A stretch of 64,000 bases of DNA from Stenopsyche tienmushanensis (GCA_008973525.1 WACJ01000516.1:868001-932000); one strand, 5' to 3'. Shown: positions 35,276 to 47,693, counted from the first letter of the stretch. The notes: a model not told the origin generated them from the letters alone. Made by a program: numbers and translations.

Positions 35276-36825
35276 ATCCGTCACCTTCTGTTCCGACAAT
35301 GTGTGGCAGCGAATGTCGGTGATTTTCTGCTCCCGAAAACAATGTGTTAAAAATCAAGCATGTACTCTAATAACGAAAAACAATTATTAAATCATATTAT
35401 TTTCCAGATTCAAATAAATCGCAGTTTTCATTTTAAAAACAAATTGAAATCTGGGACTCCCATAATAAATATACAAATGGGGGATGCCCCGACAGAGCGG
35501 CCAAACTAGACTGTCATTTTTTTAAGATTTAAGCTCCGAAACTAAATATAAACGGCAATTCATAGTGCGCAAACCTTAAATAAATGCGGAATCATGTCAA
35601 ATAATAGCACTGGCTTATTTATATTCGACAATAGCATCCCAACATCACTCGTTCATATCATAATTTTCTCTTTGCGATACAATTTCGTTGAACTTTCCAA
35701 CATTTCTAATTCGATAACAGTATTGAGTTCTCGCTTGAGAACACTTGAAATGCGGGAAATAAGATTAAGGACTTACAAACGCAAGTCGTATTCGAGTGAA
35801 GTTTTACGCGTTTTAAGCTACCAATAATTCGTCAGTTGTTTGTTCAAATTGCCTATGCATGTTTGAAAAACAAATATTGTCGCTGCTTTGATAAATTACA
35901 TAACCAATGGAAGCATCTTGTGAGAATATTCAAGCAATAGGGTTTTTTTAAATCCTAGCAATTTAAATATTAAGGATTATCAGATCTACAAGTTTTAAAA
36001 ATGTGATCGCTAACCACACCTAACCACACATTTAATGTTTAACGTATGAGATCAACCGCTAAATTACTTGTACAGATTTCTATTACTCCGATATTTATTT
36101 ACAATATGGAAATCCTTCAACACAAAGCCATGGATGGGAAAAGAAATATTTTTTCAATTTAAAAGAACTATGTATACAATAAAAACGCAGCAACATTTTT
36201 GATTTTGTGATAAGCAAATGAACATAAATTATAATCATTAACTTTATCATATAAAAGCACAAACATGAATAAAGATAATGTTGTCAGTTCACTAATTTAT
36301 GATTTGGGAGACACTACGCCGATCTATTAATCTACCCACATTTGACCCTAATTAATAATCTTCTGTTTAGAATTAATCAAGATTAACGGACAAAAAGTAT
36401 CTAACGCTATGAAATTCAATTTCCAATCAACAGATGTTAGAATCATCATCAACCCTTACAACCTATATACCACTACGTGTGGTTGGTTTTTTTTCGGGCA
36501 GTTTTTATGAACTTCAAATAAGATTTTGATATTTTTTTAAATGTAAGAATCAAGTGAATACTCTCGAAATACTGTCTTATTGTCTAACCATTTGTCATCT
36601 GGAATGTGGAAAAAAATTAGTTTGGAGGAATTGAATCTGTGCAGGTAAAGAGTATAAAACAATAGTCTGCGTCGAGTTGCAGCGCAGTGAATATTTTAAA
36701 AATTATTTGTGTCCAGTAATTCAATATTATTTCGATAGTATGTATACTTTTTACGTTTTATTCGTTATACACATTTTCAATAATCTACAACAGGTGAACT
36801 AAGTCATAAAAAGCTATCATATATT
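35276..36825. other. No supported gene
   Basis: AT-rich flank between the hAT-type element and the piggyBac relic; short open frames only. Confidence 0.45.
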
Positions 36826-37420
36826 TACGGATAGGTTTTACACCAATCCAACCCTTGTTGGAAAACTCTTGAAAAGGAAATGTTTTCTCACTGGCACGAT
36901 GATAACCTACAGAAAGGGTTTACCTAATCATATAAAAAAAACCAAGATTAGCTGTCGGACGAAAGATAGCGTACAGAACACAAGATACTTTAGTGTTAGC
37001 TTGGCGAGACAATATAATAGTCTCAATTCTCAGTACAAAGCATACGTCAACTTCCCAATCAATGAGAAGAAGAGCAAGGACTAACCCATACCAATCTTAT
37101 CAAGATGAGCTAATCAACAAGCCAGTAGTCATTTTAGATTACATTAAAAATATGGGCGGGGTGGACATAGCAGATTAATATGCAACATCATATTGTTTCA
37201 AGCGAAAGACTGAAGTGGTGAAAGAAGTACTTTTTTTGGGGTTTTGAAACATCGATTGTAAACTCTTATATTTTATACACAGAAAATGAAACCAAAGAAA
37301 ATAGAAAGCCAATAAATCATTAAAAAATCGCTGACAATTGTTGATACAACTTATTGGTAACCTTCGCGATTTTACGAAGTCCAAATTGGGACAATTGTCG
37401 TCGTTTTGAAAATTCAATCC
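36826..37420 (+). mobile_element. Decayed piggyBac-type transposase
   Basis: The plus strand reads DRFYTNPTLVGKLLKRKCFL and TGTMITYRKGLPNHIKKTKI, the piggyBac blocks around FYT-x-PxLxxxLL and GTxRxxRKGxP. A shifted frame continues with STKHTSTSQ, then INKPVVILDYIKNMGGVDIA, the region of the last catalytic Asp (YNKxMGGVDxxD), followed by YCFKRKTEVV and NIDCKLLYF with stops. The upstream catalytic residues are absent. A second copy of the 3' part lies at 45180-45440. Confidence 0.75.
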
Positions 37421-38362
37421 CATTACTAGTTGCTATAAACATCTTCATATTTATTAATTTTATAATTGTATTCTTCATTTCTAAGGAGCACTAAATCTCA
37501 AATTAAACGCAAACATGAAGATGAACATTTATAATAGCAAAAAATATTTATATACAAATGAATTATAGGATAAAAAAATACATACATATTTTTATTATTT
37601 ATTTAACACAATACAAAGTATTTCATCATGTTAAAAAAGTAAATCAGAAATTAACAAAAAAAAATGTGTGACTAATGATTTCTATAAATTCACTACATCA
37701 TTTTCATAATAACAAAATATGTGAGAAAAATATACAATAGATATTCTATAACACTTGGTAATCTTATTCAACATTAAAGCAGACGATGCAATTATACAAA
37801 CTAAATATCATATTAGCCTTTGATAGCCATTTAACATCTGTACAAATTAGTTGTTCGTTTTGGGAGACAATATTAAATTACATTACAACGTTATATTTAA
37901 CAGATTATTCTAGGGAATGATAAGAAATGCACATAGTGCATATATGCATTTCAGAGTCATATCATATTTTATATAAATACAGCCATGTTATACAAATAGA
38001 TCACTTAAATAAATATGCCGACATGACATACAGAATGGCTGATTAGAAAATTGAACAAAAGTGCTTAATACTTATGTAATATCTCAAAATGTTTTTCATC
38101 TTTTTACAATCAGCGAACGGACAAAAATGAAAACTTAATTTCGACACTTAATATAGAATATATATTGTCGTTGATGCAAATTTTTCAAAAAATCAACTGA
38201 ACATAATCTTACATGTTAAAAATGCATTTAAAAAATCGTTATCATGTTGTAACATAACTTATTTACAAAAAGTCATTATTTAGATTTAAATATCACACAA
38301 ATAAAAGAAAAAGTTTACATACTATAAGACGTCTAGTAACGATAAAATAAATTTAAAAAAAA
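37421..38362. other. Downstream flank and probable 3' UTR of SELENOT
   Basis: No coding frame is supported. The part next to 38363 is probably the SELENOT 3' UTR on the minus strand. An AATAAA-type signal on that strand can be read around 37590-37600, but which poly(A) site is used cannot be told. Confidence 0.4.
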
Positions 38363-41300
38363 TTATTTTACATATCCCGATTGAATGGGAGGATTTATCG
38401 TGAGTTTCAACGTGTTATCGATAATGGGGAAAAGTTCAGGTGGATTGGGCATTCGGCCTGATTCCAATTTTGACCATACAGGAATATCGTCAAGAGTGAT
38501 CTCAAAAGCTCCGGATGATATAAGTTGACCTTCTAACGTATTTGATAAAAAGAACAACATCATACACGAATATAGCTTATTCTCTATACACCATCTCCAC
38601 CAAGAAGGTTGAGGTCTATTTATCATCGCAAATATTTGCTGATTGCCCAAAATACAAACAATTAATAACATTTTTGCAATACCCTGAAAACAAAAAGAAA
38701 AACAGTCAGCATTAAAACATAGATTAAGATACGATGATACATAGAATAGTATGTAAATGGAAGTGCAACAGTATTTCGTTCCATAATATTTAACTAAAAA
38801 CTTCTTGGTTTCAAGCTTACTGGAGCTGTGGTTAAAATACAAAGTTTAAAAATACATATATGCTTGAAAACCGCTGCGTTTAAAATTAATGTGTAAGATT
38901 GGGCAATATAAAAAAGAGGATTAAAATCATGAATGGCTAGAAATTGGATTACATACAATATTAGGTTTCAAGTGTTGAATACTAACAAAATATTTGTATT
39001 CTGATGAAACAGATAAGGTTTCAAATTAGTTTACTTTTGTTACTCGATAATTTTTTTTCACATAAAATAATTCACTCGCAGGTAGGGAATCCAATCCCGA
39101 GATCCCGGACAGTTTTAGGTGCTCATGAATCCCGGTATTAGTAAACGTAATCCCGAAAAATTCAGGATTGAAATTTATATTTAACAGAAATCGTACACCT
39201 CACCAGCATGACAAAGGCTACTAAATCAAGACATTCCCGCCGAAATCTGGACGCTTGGAAACAGTGAGGTAACAACGAATTGACGAGCTTAGGCGACGCC
39301 TAGGGACAGTAACTGTCTAATCTATGTATACATATATGGAGTACATATATGTTTTTCAAATTGTTATATTAACCTTTCCCTACCGGTGATGTATTTACTA
39401 CACCTCAACTCTAATAATGGGCATATCGATATGAAATATAATAGATACGGAGTTCAGAATTTTTGTATTACTCCGTAATATGATTACAAATCACATCAAA
39501 GTATTATAGTATATAAGTATTCATCTGCAGCGACGGAAATAAATAATTTGTCGGGAAATCGGGAATTTTGCGAGTTTTTGGCCGTGTCTCAGCAGGAAAG
39601 AATTTTATCAGTCACATTGATGGCATTATATGAAAATGGGGGCTCACGCGGTCATCAACTCGAACTAGTATTTAAATATCTGATGACGATATCTCCGACG
39701 AGTGTGGAGGCTGAGCGTGCATTTTCAGCAGCATGTTGCCTGGCTTCCAAAATCAGATCCAGACTAAATGACGAAATACTTGATGCTTTAATGATACTTC
39801 AGGCATATTTTCAAAATAATATTTGAATTTTCTAGTGCTTTATTTATGTATTTTTAAATTGTATTTTTATCTTTTCTTAAATAAATAAAATTCTTTCGCC
39901 TTCAAGTTATTTTTTATATTATAAAAATGGTCTGAATGAATTTAAATTTAAAACTACATATAATTCAACCATGAATTATATTTATTAATGACTCAATATT
40001 AAAAGTAGGGTATATTGTAAATGATTAGAGCTGATCTAATGATAAGTGCTAGACATTTTGTCCATCATAATTACTAATAGCACAAATGGATCATTAAAAA
40101 AGACAATACATAGCATAGATAACATCAGATTGGATTTGAAGTCTTAAAACAAAATTCTTTAAATAAATTTATATAATTATTTGATTCTTTGAGACATATA
40201 TGTATTTATAATATTATCTACCTGTGTTCAATTATACTGTTCTGAATGAAGAATGTATTTTTTAAGTAATCATTATACTTATTATATAGGTATCTTTCAA
40301 TTCACTAGTAGACCTCAGCAGCATTTTTTAACAGAAATTATAATTTAAAAAAGTAAAAATCCAGACATTTATTCGCATTTCAAAAAAACCCAAATAAAAA
40401 TTCCAAGACCCACGAGGAGGATATATCAAAGTAAAAAAATGTATGATAATTCTGGTTAAGTACTTTTTGTTATAAAAATAGTTACTATTTCTAACGATTT
40501 TAATTTATTGACAAAATTATTCTTGTTGACGAATATAAACAAAAATTGATTTGTGTTTCACATTGTTTCTATATTTTGTATCGACAGATGGGCGATGTGA
40601 TTCTTTTAGATGGATCGACACTGATAAGTCCGAGGAATAAAATAGAAATGATTTAATAAACCAAAACTACTATATCGTTGCTACAAATTGCTTTGATAAT
40701 CATCACCATTGTTCTTTAGAGAAAATATTTTCAACAATAAAGTATGTACAGTAAAATAAAATACTTACAATAAATCTTGATAAAAGCATTTTAATTCCAG
40801 GAGGGTCATAATTAGATCCATAAACTGTTATTCCTGGGTATTTATTTTGAATAATGCCAGCATAATCATCGAAGACTTTACGGTATCCACAAGAATAACT
40901 GCAAATTATAAAAGAAAAATATTATTATGTTATTTCAATTTGCACATATTCACAATCATTATTTTGAAATTCATATATTAATTGTCTACGGCCTGCACTG
41001 ACATAATAAAAGACTAACGTAAAATGTCTGCTCACAAGTGATGCGTGTTAAAAATTACATTAAAACATAATTTCTGATTTATTTTACATTACGTAACCAT
41101 TTAAAATAAAGTTTTGATCTCTTAATTAAACTAGCACAAGATTTAATATAAAGCTATTGTCAAAGAATGCAAAGTGATCACAAAACCTAGCTTCTTAACC
41201 CTTTGCACTCCAATGTCGAGTCACTCGATCAAAGTAAATCATGGAGTATTGACGCCTACCTGATATAAACAAAATAATAAGGCATTCCGGGATTCGGGCA

Positions 41301-43907
41301 GTGAAGCAAAAATATTAAAACATCTCGCTTTCATTAATACCTCGTTTCCGACTGTGCATTTTTGTATTCATCATTTTTTGTATTATTTATGTGGTAGAAT
41401 TGTCTTACATCTATATCATCATAGTGCAGTCACAAACAGTCCACTGCAGAACTATTGGCCTCTTCCATATCCATTTACAGGAAGGGGTTGCATTCATCTC
41501 GTCTTCATCATACATTCACCTCCTTATTCACTCAATATTGAAAGTAGCATAACCTCCGAGTTTCATTTAGAACGATCACCCAGCGGGTCTCCTGAATGAA
41601 CGTATTGACGAACGCTTCCGCAACTGTCTCGATAGAGAGTGTGAGGGGGGGGGTTTGTAAAGAATGAGTGATTTTCTTCAGGAGTGGAAAACTACCTTTT
41701 TGATTCTACTGGAAAGAACTTTCTGGAATGCAGAGTCCAGTCCCTCCTTTCCTCGCTAGGGTGAAGACATACGTGATGCTTAAGTGCGTCTGTTGTCTCC
41801 CTGTCCACGTGCAACTTACCCGAGCGAATTCGAGACCGAGTCATTTCCTATTTTAGGTCACACCATAGTGTGGATCGGGCCTTAGAACTAGTACCAATGT
41901 GTGGTATTATCACAGAACAAGATATATTTGATTGTGTTTATAAACATTCATCATGCCTGTTGTATCATACGTCAAAAAGTACTACGCACAAACGTAATAT
42001 AAATAGAAAATGTATTGTTATACATTAAAAACATTATCAATTTTATAAGATTATGAAGCGACTTCAATCAATGACAATTCTCCGCTTTCCTAAATGAATC
42101 AAGACTCAAATTCGTTTTCAATCCAACACGGTTGTAAGATTTATCCTTCACGTTTAACCCATTGCGATCGTATTAAATTTGGACATGGGCATCGTACTGG
42201 TCGGAATTAATTTCCATTGAAAGAGCAGTGATACATAATATGCAAGAGCCAGAACATCAAGTAAATTTCTTAAAATAATTAATTCACTTTCAGAAACAAT
42301 ATCCATATTCATATCCGTCAATATTTTATCAACAGGATCAAACACTAGCCCTGAGTAATGGTTTCGCCCAGGTAATGAATACCCTAGTATTCATTTGATC
42401 TTTCGTCGATTTTGTAAAATATTCTATTGAAAAATATTACGAATACTATTCGGATATTTCCCCAAATATCCGAATATTGAATAGATGAAAGTGGGCCGAA
42501 TATAACCAGATATCGGATATCCGAATTGGAATCCCTAATGCTTAGACAATAATGTGTTTCAATTACATGTTTTTTGTTGAGATCGAACCATAAATGGCAA
42601 CATAATATGAATCAAGCCTTAAGAGCTTTTAGAGATATTATGAACTGATTCATGAATGAATAGAGTTATGATTTGTACGATTCCTTGTTGTGGTGGCTGA
42701 GAGCAGACATACAACCGGAAAAGATTAATATAACCTAACATTTATACAATTTAAACTTAATTTTACAAGGAAGCGATCAGATTATTACAATCTTTGGAAG
42801 GCAAATTTTCTGGTACTATCTTGTTAACAGGGGGGAAGCATATTGGTGAATTGAAAACGCGTTCATTTCGACACAATTAAAATAAAAAACCTAACTTAAC
42901 CTAACCTAACCAGATTAGAATTTAAATTTAATTAAAAACAAGTATTAGTAGTCGTTTTCAATTCACCAATATGCTTGCCCCCCCATTAACAGAATTGTAC
43001 CAATTTTCTTCGTTTTCTTCGCTATGGGGTGATTGAGATTCAGTGCGATACAAATTTGAAGGCAAAATTTATTGATGTTGGCGTGCTTGAATTTTATAGA
43101 TATTTACTGGTCAGACTTGAAAATATTTGGAGCGTGTAAAATCATTTCCACGTTTGGAATTACTTATCGGTACGAGCAGTTATTTACATTTATAGAAGTC
43201 TCCTATCAGATGCAGAATTCATCAATGCGAGAAATATTTCCACCGAAATAAGATAGTAGCAGACAAGAAATGCCAAGTGTCATGAAGAAAATATTAAATT
43301 ATCTTTGTACTATGTGTTTCGAAATAAATCTACGTTTCAATGGACATTTGAAGTTTATTTGTGATCCACCTAAGCTTAAATATATTTTTTATTTTATCCC
43401 ATATTAACCTTCAAGTTTGACATGCATGTTTTAAATTATTAGTTCTTTGATTTCGCACTTTATTGCCTCAAGGAGTCTATTATGAACTGAACGGAAGATC
43501 ATGGATTTTGACAAATTTGTCACTAAATTAATCCCAATTTAATAGAGATTAATATAAATCTCAATAGTGAAATAATAGATTATCGTTATTAGATCATAAG
43601 TCTGGAACCTTAAAATTACTACTGGTTAATTGTTTGGGGAAAGAAAGTGCACATTGTTTAATTTCATACAAATGTTTTGTCGAAATGACAGTATGATCTC
43701 CACATATTGGTGAAAATCGATAAACAGATACGTTATTGTAATCCGTTTAAAATTAAAATCTAGAGGAAATTACCAATAGAGAATATTCATGGTGTGCCGG
43801 CCGACGTTGTCTTGTATTTCACGAGGACCTTCAGCGGACGTCACCGCCAGCAGGGCGGTCATCACCCCCAAAAGCACCGCCGCTGATGCTGCTAACCGCA
43901 CAGTCAT
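38363..43907 (-). CDS. SELENOT: Selenoprotein T homologue, cysteine form
   Basis: Three exons, 43907-43774, 40898-40769 and 38683-38363, join in phase to 194 codons plus stop (vertebrate SELENOT is about 195). It is a thioredoxin-like oxidoreductase of the ER membrane. The GC-rich first exon begins MTVRLAASAAVLLGVMTALL, a signal or anchor segment, with an in-frame stop five codons upstream. The redox motif spans exons 1-2: LYC-YSCGYRKVFDDY, that is CYSC, with TGT where vertebrates have TGA (Sec), as in flies. Exon 2 continues YGSNYDPPGIKMLLSRFI. Exon 3 holds the hydrophobic segment AKMLLIVCILG and the diagnostic ENKLYSCMMLFFLSN, GAFEITLDDIPVWSKLESG and ELFPIIDNTLKL. All donors and acceptors are GT/AG. 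Intron 2 carries a hAT fragment; intron 1 carries a TTAA-type MITE. The start codon lies 610 bp from that of PITHD1, head to head. Confidence 0.93.
39080..39826 (+). mobile_element. hAT transposase C-terminal fragment in SELENOT intron 2
   Basis: The open frame to 39824 ends with YLMTISPTSVEAERAFSAAC, then KIRSRLNDEILDALMILQAY: the hAT dimerisation domain (usually SPTSxEAERxFS). At 39079 the word CAGGTAGGGAATCCAATCCC resembles a hAT left end. The region between is non-coding, so this is an internally deleted copy lying opposite to the host gene. The right end and target duplication were not found. Confidence 0.7.
42447..42476. repeat. Perfect 13-bp inverted repeat with CCCC loop
   Basis: TATTCGGATATTT at 42447-42459 and its exact complement at 42464-42476 surround CCCC. 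It lies within an approximately 190-bp stretch (42350-42540) that ends CCGAATTGGAATCCCTAA and repeats ATCCGAAT words, so it looks like the core of a small foldback-type or hAT-type MITE whose outer ends are not clear. Confidence 0.75.
42828..42985. mobile_element. 158-bp MITE flanked by TTAA, with a telomere-like core
   Basis: TTAA occurs on both sides (42824-42827 and 42986-42989). The ends are inverted copies: CAGGGGGGAAGCATATTGG on the left, TGGGGGGGCAAGCATATTGG when the right end is read on the minus strand, both continuing TGAATTGAAAACG. TTAA target use points to piggyBac-type or Kolobok-type elements. The centre (about 42889-42912) has CCTAACTTAACCTAACCTAA, three units of the arthropod telomere word CCTAA plus one variant. 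It is non-coding and lies in SELENOT intron 1. Confidence 0.8.
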
Positions 43908-44517
43908 CTTCAGGCTTGATCACAGCGCTTTCGACACCGACACTGACACCGCCGACACCACCGGGCGAACTCCGGTGTTGCCACTACCTTATCAGGCCAT
44001 AATAAATCATATAACTTTCCCCGAATTAAAAGCATTTTCATATCTCAAATAGTAAAAACATATTTAAATAAAAATAACTACGCCTGTTTCATTTAATATT
44101 TTCTATATCGTCATTTATTTGCAAATTTTTATTTTTATTTAAAAGGATAAATAATATAGCATAATAGATTTCAAAGGATAAATATTTTCTATCTTAATTA
44201 AACTAATATGATATATTGTACAACATATTTAAAATAATCGAAGATAAATATAATTACTATTTTAGTTTTTTCGTCGAGTTTAATAAATATTCAAGTACAA
44301 TGATTTTTTTTAACTTGCAGCATTCCATAATGACAGTTCGAAAAATAGATGTGCCGAAGCAGTCGGATTGAATATACAGTCTTATAGATTTTTATCTCTG
44401 ACATTCGTGTATGACTATAATATACACAGTGATGATCGTTTTGTATTCTTACTTGTAACAGCGTGTTTTATACTGACATCTAATTAATTTATATATTTCC
44501 AGATATAGTTTAAAATA
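43908..44517. promoter_or_regulatory. Shared upstream region of SELENOT and PITHD1
   Basis: The 610-bp gap between two head-to-head start codons must hold both 5' UTRs and, most simply, both promoters. The SELENOT side (43908-43985) is GC-rich with repeated CGACACCGACACTGACACCG wording; the PITHD1 side is AT-rich. A possible splice acceptor, ATATTTCCAG, ends at 44502, fifteen bases before the PITHD1 ATG, hinting at a non-coding first exon. No clear TATA box or initiator was identified. Confidence 0.55.
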
Positions 44518-47500
44518 ATGTCGCATGATGGAAATTGTTGCTCACACGGTCACGATCATGATGATACTCCCGAAACGGGTATCCAATATAGTCTGTATCA
44601 AAAGATCGACTTTGAAAATCTGCAGTGTTTGAACGAATCTGTTGAGAATTCTGGCCGAAATGTTTTCAAACCGTGGGAAGAAAGACTCAATTTTGAAAAA
44701 GTTTGTATAATTTTTATATCTTAAACCATTGGCTACGGGGGACGCGGAATCCACCTCCTCAGAGATGCGTCGCTTTTATATACTCTATATATAAATTTCT
44801 TGGAACCCTTTGGGCTTCAAGATTTTTTCATAAATGTTCCCACCAATTCCATGCCATTTATTGCGTATTTCTTAAAAAAAAATGTTTGTATGGAATAAAA
44901 TAAAAAAATGGGGTTTCATAAATTAAATAATAGTATTTTGTTATGCAGGACGTTTATTAAGTATATTAGGCATTTTATTTGATTTATTAATTTTTTTAAT
45001 CATGTAATATATGATATTTTTTGAAGCAATCTTCAGAATGAAGCGCTGGTTTCCTTTTGTAAGTGTTGCAAAAATATAGTGTTCACTTTCATCCCTTTTC
45101 AGTTTCATGGTCTGAACACACCATACAGTCTATAATTCCTCCTCGATCTACTATAAATAAAATGAGGACTTCCATGTAACTGTTGATCGGGATCAGTTGA
45201 CGACAGTTGTCCCAATTTGGACATCGTAAAAACGCGAAAGTTACCAATAAGTTTCATCAACAATTGTCAACGAAATTTTTTATGATTTATTGACTTTCTA
45301 TTTACTTTGATGTCATATTCGGTGTATAAAATATAAGAGTTTACAATCGATGTTTCAAAACCCCAAAAAAATAACTTCTAAAGTGGGAAAAAATCTTCGA
45401 CCACAACGTGTGGCCATAGGAGTTTTAAGGATAAAGATTTTCAAATACACAACAACCAAATCAATATAGCAACATTGTTTCTCAATATGTTCTTAAAAGT
45501 TTACTTCTTACTAACTCACATACATGAACATATTATCACAATAAAGATTATTTTTCAGACTAGTGTTTTTTGTTCATTAATCAACATTGGACTGATAGTT
45601 TAATAAGTTCTCTAATTTTTGGGTTAGAATTGCGATCACTTAAAGAGACATGACATTTTTATAAAAAAATGTATTTTTATGATTTCATCGCGAAACTGAT
45701 TCGTAGCCAATGGATTAAAATGTTTCCAGTTGATAATCTCGTCAATTTTGAAGCAATTTTATAAATAAAAAAAAAACATTTTTTACAGGAAGTTGAGAGT
45801 GACGTCGATGAAGAGCTCTTATTTAATATTCCCTTCACTGCAAACATTAAAATCAAGGGTATAATTATTATTGGTGAAAACTCTGAATCGCATCCTGATC
45901 ATCTTAGAATGTAAGAATTGTATAGACTGAATATTATTAAAATACATTGCATTTTCTAGATTTAACACCTGGATAAAATTCATATTATTTAAATTTAAAA
46001 AAAGTAATTGTAGAACATTTTTTTACTAGTGATTACCAAGCATGCGTTACAATGCCACACAAAGAAAGAAAGTGTTTATGTTTTGATTCTATTTCTTAAA
46101 GTGCTTTCATATATTTTTAATTATGCTAAAAAACAGGTGTACAATCGCGCTTAGTAATTATTTTAGAGGTTAAATAAGAATTCAAATGTACCTCTGGACG
46201 CGGAATAACGCCTTGATGATGCTCCTTATGAGCATCCTTTGGCCAGTGCAGCCAATGCGCGTTGCTATCTCTTTATTAGAAATTGTGCTTTCAGATTTTT
46301 TTACTTGGTTATTGGTGCTTTAATTTTCAATAAAATTGGTAGCCAAACTCTGGGTGTGCTATTGCCGTCATCTCGTCTGCTATTTCTTCATTTTTCGATT
46401 TCTATCGCTTCTTGCAATTCTGATGCCAAAGTTTTTTGACGGTTGTTATGGTTTTGATACCAGCAAAATAGATGTGATGATCATTATTCGTAACATATTC
46501 GGTTACTGCCAATTTGTAATCAAATTGCAAGACCAATGCAATTCTAATGTTCTGTCACCTTGCGGGCGATCTATTTACAGGTTTGTTCAATGTACGACAT
46601 GATGCAGGCTAAGCATTCAATCTCGTAAGTTCCCTGATTTTTGTTTTCACTTTGTTCTTTTTGTTGAACAGGAAACTTCTTATCTTTTTCCCCATCCCAA
46701 AGATTGTGCTTATGCCATGATAATGAAGTGCTTTGGATATACAATATTTTTCCGTGTGGTGCGTACTGTCTGATTGAACAAATTGATACAGATATGAATT
46801 GAAATGATGATGTTTGTATGTTACCGCTTTGCGGCATAGTCCACCGAAGACCGAACTCTTGGCAAGTGCATAACAAATCAACGGTTGTTATGCTTTGTTT
46901 ACCTTAGCAGCCACCAGACCAATATGCGCCAACATGGTGCATCCGCTAAACGAACACAAACAATACTTGTACATGCCACATGCAACAGCATTTTATTTAT
47001 ACAATTTTATATACTCGAAGGCAAAACAACCGCTTTATATGATATGATACCTTATTAAAAATGTCTGCCCATCAACAAATAAATGCGTAAAATAGGTGTT
47101 TTTTCAAATTCTATTTTAATTTGATTTATCGAATTATTATACAAAACCGAATATTAAAAATACTCTCAATTAATCGATAGTATATTATATTTTTATTTCA
47201 GTTACAAAAATAGACCTAACATGTCATTTGACGACACTTCAATAACGCCAGATCAGGAGTTTAAATTGCAAAGAGATACCACTGGAAATTTAGAATACCC
47301 AATAAAGTAAATTACTTTATTAATGATTACATTTAAAGCAATGCATTTTAGTGTGTTCTTATAAAACACACAATCATTTAATTTATTTTCAATAAGAAAT
47401 CTTTTTCATATTACTAATTATATGTATATAATATTATTTTCCTTTTTAGAGTTGTTAAATTTTCATCAGTGACTCATTTGACATTGCATTTTCCTTCGAA

Positions 47501-47660
47501 TTTTGGTTCTGAAACCACTAAGATATTTTATATTGGCTTACGAGGTGAATTTACAGCAGCTCACCGCCATGGAGTAACTATTTGCACTTATGAAACAAAG
47601 CCTAACGTTTCAGATCATAAGACTGACCTATTTGACAAAGTGAACAGTGAAGTACAGTAA
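44518..47660 (+). CDS. PITHD1: PITH domain-containing protein 1
   Basis: Four exons, 44518-44700, 45789-45910, 47202-47306 and 47450-47660, join in phase to 206 codons plus stop (human PITHD1 is 211). The product begins MSHDGNCCSHGHDHDD, a Cys/His-rich start, then YSLYQKIDFENLQCLNES and FKPWEERLNF. The PITH domain, a beta-sandwich shared with thioredoxin-like TXNL1 that binds the proteasome, continues VDEELLFNIPFTANIKIKG, then YKNRPNMSFDDTS, TPDQEFKLQRD, and KIFYIGLRGEFTAAHRHGVT with ICTYETKPNVSDHK near the end. An in-frame TAG lies five codons before the ATG. All splice sites are GT/AG. Intron 1 (44701-45788) has a piggyBac fragment; intron 2 (45911-47201) has a Penelope-like fragment, both antisense to the gene. 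A proteasome-linked role is family knowledge, not visible here. Confidence 0.94.
45180..45440 (-). mobile_element. piggyBac-type fragment in PITHD1 intron 1
   Basis: Read on the minus strand, the block matches 37205-37420 closely: TTTTTTTGGGGTTTTGAAAC, ATCGATTGTAAACTCTTATA and GTCCAAATTGGGACAA occur in the same order. It therefore carries the same C-terminal transposase region (NIDCKLLYF) and 3' flank. Truncated at both sides. Confidence 0.7.
46225..46780 (-). mobile_element. Penelope-like GIY-YIG fragment (copy 2) in PITHD1 intron 2
   Basis: The minus strand reads NKKNKVKTK in one frame, and NQGTYEIECLACIMSYIEQT then an in-frame TAG in another, followed by blocks matching TEYVTNNDHHI-x-F. 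Order, the YIEQT wording and the TAG after the -QT-x-x position equal copy 1 at 33593-34110. Similarity continues through GGCTACCAATTTTA and AAAATTAAAGCACCAAT to GGATGCTCATAAGGAGCA. Dead copy. Confidence 0.65.
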
Positions 47661-47687
47661 GCTCAATTATTATTTTCATATAAACCA

Positions 47688-47693
47688 AATAAA
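47688..47693 (+). terminator. PITHD1 poly(A) signal
   Basis: AATAAA lies 28 bases after the PITHD1 stop codon. It is the first canonical signal downstream and directly precedes a TA microsatellite. Confidence 0.6.

Larger units (their letters stand above)
40899..43773. other. SELENOT intron 1
   Basis: Bounded by GTAATT (after 43774 on the minus strand) and TTTGCAG (before 40898). It holds a hairpin-rich repeat at 42350-42540 and a TTAA-flanked MITE at 42828-42985. The stretch 41200-41900 is less AT-rich but has no supported exon. Confidence 0.75.

Noticed and set aside
42889..42912. A true interstitial telomere
   Set aside because: Only a few CCTAA units, enclosed within the inverted ends of a MITE.
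43789..44052. Open plus frame of 87 codons
   Set aside because: It is the reverse shadow of SELENOT exon 1 and its GC-rich 5' UTR; the minus strand has the correct signal segment, donor and family match.
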